DNA of 64,000 nucleotides, from assembly GCF_900497695.1 (NCBI RefSeq), contig NZ_UIDD01000001.1, positions 62,001 to 126,000 on the forward strand, given 5' to 3'. The notes under the pieces are model-generated. The model had not been told where the DNA came from, did no database searches, and saw nothing but the letters and a program-made list of their open reading frames with translations. This document shows positions 63,650 through 64,000 of this stretch, one piece after another. How positions within the stretch are numbered: the first letter of the stretch is position 1; the number at the start of each line of letters is the position of its first letter. This stretch comes from Pseudomonas wadenswilerensis. Its GTDB lineage: Bacteria; Pseudomonadota; Gammaproteobacteria; Pseudomonadales; Pseudomonadaceae. Position numbers and translations under genes: made by a program.

Positions 63650-64000
63650 ATGGAAACCCGCACGCCAAACCGCTTGCCTTTCCATCGCTGGGCGGTTTTT
63701 CCGGTACTGTTGGCTCAATGTGTCGTGTTTCTGCTGGCAACTTTGGCGTTGTGGCAGTGGCACGGGGCGGTCAGTGGATATTCGGCACTCTGCGGAGGGC
63801 TGATTGCCTGGCTGCCGAATGTGTATTTCGCCTGGAAGGCTTTTCGTTACACGGGAGCCAGGGCAGCGCAGGCCATCGTCAAGTCGTTCTACGCTGGCGA
63901 GGCAGGCAAGTTGATTTTGACGGCAGTGCTTTTTGCACTGACGTTCGCAGGAGTGAAGCCATTGGCGCCGTTAGCAGTCTTCGGTGTCTTTCTGCTGACC
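63650..64000 (+). CDS. atpI: ATP synthase subunit I, N-terminal part
   Basis: The first 117 codons lie in the window; the rest runs off the right edge. The protein starts METRTPNRLPFHRWAVFPVLL and has three or four predicted membrane helices, consistent with AtpI, the assembly factor at the head of the atp operon. A GAGGAG site lies 8 bases upstream of the ATG. Position after parAB is the Pseudomonas order. Confidence 0.9.
   Translation, partial: METRTPNRLPFHRWAVFPVLLAQCVVFLLATLALWQWHGAVSGYSALCGGLIAWLPNVYFAWKAFRYTGARAAQAIVKSFYAGEAGKLILTAVLFALTFAGVKPLAPLAVFGVFLLT

Overview
The window is a chromosomal segment around the replication origin of a Pseudomonas, most like the P. putida / P. fluorescens lineage. 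The core order rpmH-oriC-dnaA-dnaN-recF-gyrB, the rnpA-yidD-yidC-mnmE-mnmG-rsmG-parA-parB-atpI arm, the glyQS/gmhB/plsC block, the trpI-trpBA divergon, the coxB/coxA cluster and several Pseudomonas-type REP elements all support this. The species call is inference from gene order and protein resemblance; no search was run.

Layout. 1-6.1 kb: start of coxA, coxB (caa3-type oxidase), a conserved helical protein, a SulP transporter paired with a beta-carbonic anhydrase, and a radical SAM protein under a LexA box. 6.2-14.9 kb: prlC with a YheV-like zinc protein, gamma-carbonic anhydrase, HAD phosphatase, lipoprotein aminopeptidase, two tandem small lipoproteins, two DUF1161 proteins, OsmC, a luciferase-like monooxygenase, dodecin and a DUF883 protein. 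14.9-18 kb: trpI and trpBA. 18-25.4 kb: small oxidoreductase genes, a second SulP, aroE, hemF (with an Anr-type box), qor, tsaC, dprA. 25.6-36.2 kb: def-fmt-rsmB-trkA, a TPR protein, lpxL/htrB, tag, glyQS, gmhB, plsC. 36.3-47.9 kb: an accessory block between plsC and gyrB holding an MFS transporter, a GMC oxidoreductase with a LysR regulator, a sulfide/persulfide detoxification operon (persulfide dioxygenase, sulfide:quinone oxidoreductase, TauE exporter) with a divergent FisR-like sigma54 activator, and a DUF3300/DUF2950 pair. 48-54.2 kb: gyrB, recF (carrying two parS sites), dnaN, dnaA. 54.2-64 kb: oriC, rpmH-rnpA-yidD-yidC, mnmE, a second origin-like region, mnmG-rsmG-parAB, and the start of the atp operon.

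The most interesting non-gene signals are: (1) two intergenic regions 4.5 kb apart (dnaA-rpmH and mnmE-mnmG) that share the same ordered motifs at nearly identical spacing, suggesting a duplicated origin module; (2) a five-copy TGGCA array with a 10-11 bp period between the FisR-like regulator and the persulfide operon, placed like a sigma54 enhancer; (3) a large excess of perfect DnaA boxes (TTATCCACA) spread through the window, many inside coding genes; (4) LexA and Anr boxes at textbook positions; (5) REP elements, including one that encodes the C-terminus and stop of an aminopeptidase and one that joins two REP families.

No tRNA, rRNA, CRISPR array, insertion sequence or prophage was seen. 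Most functions rest on recognisable families; several small proteins have none that can be stated.
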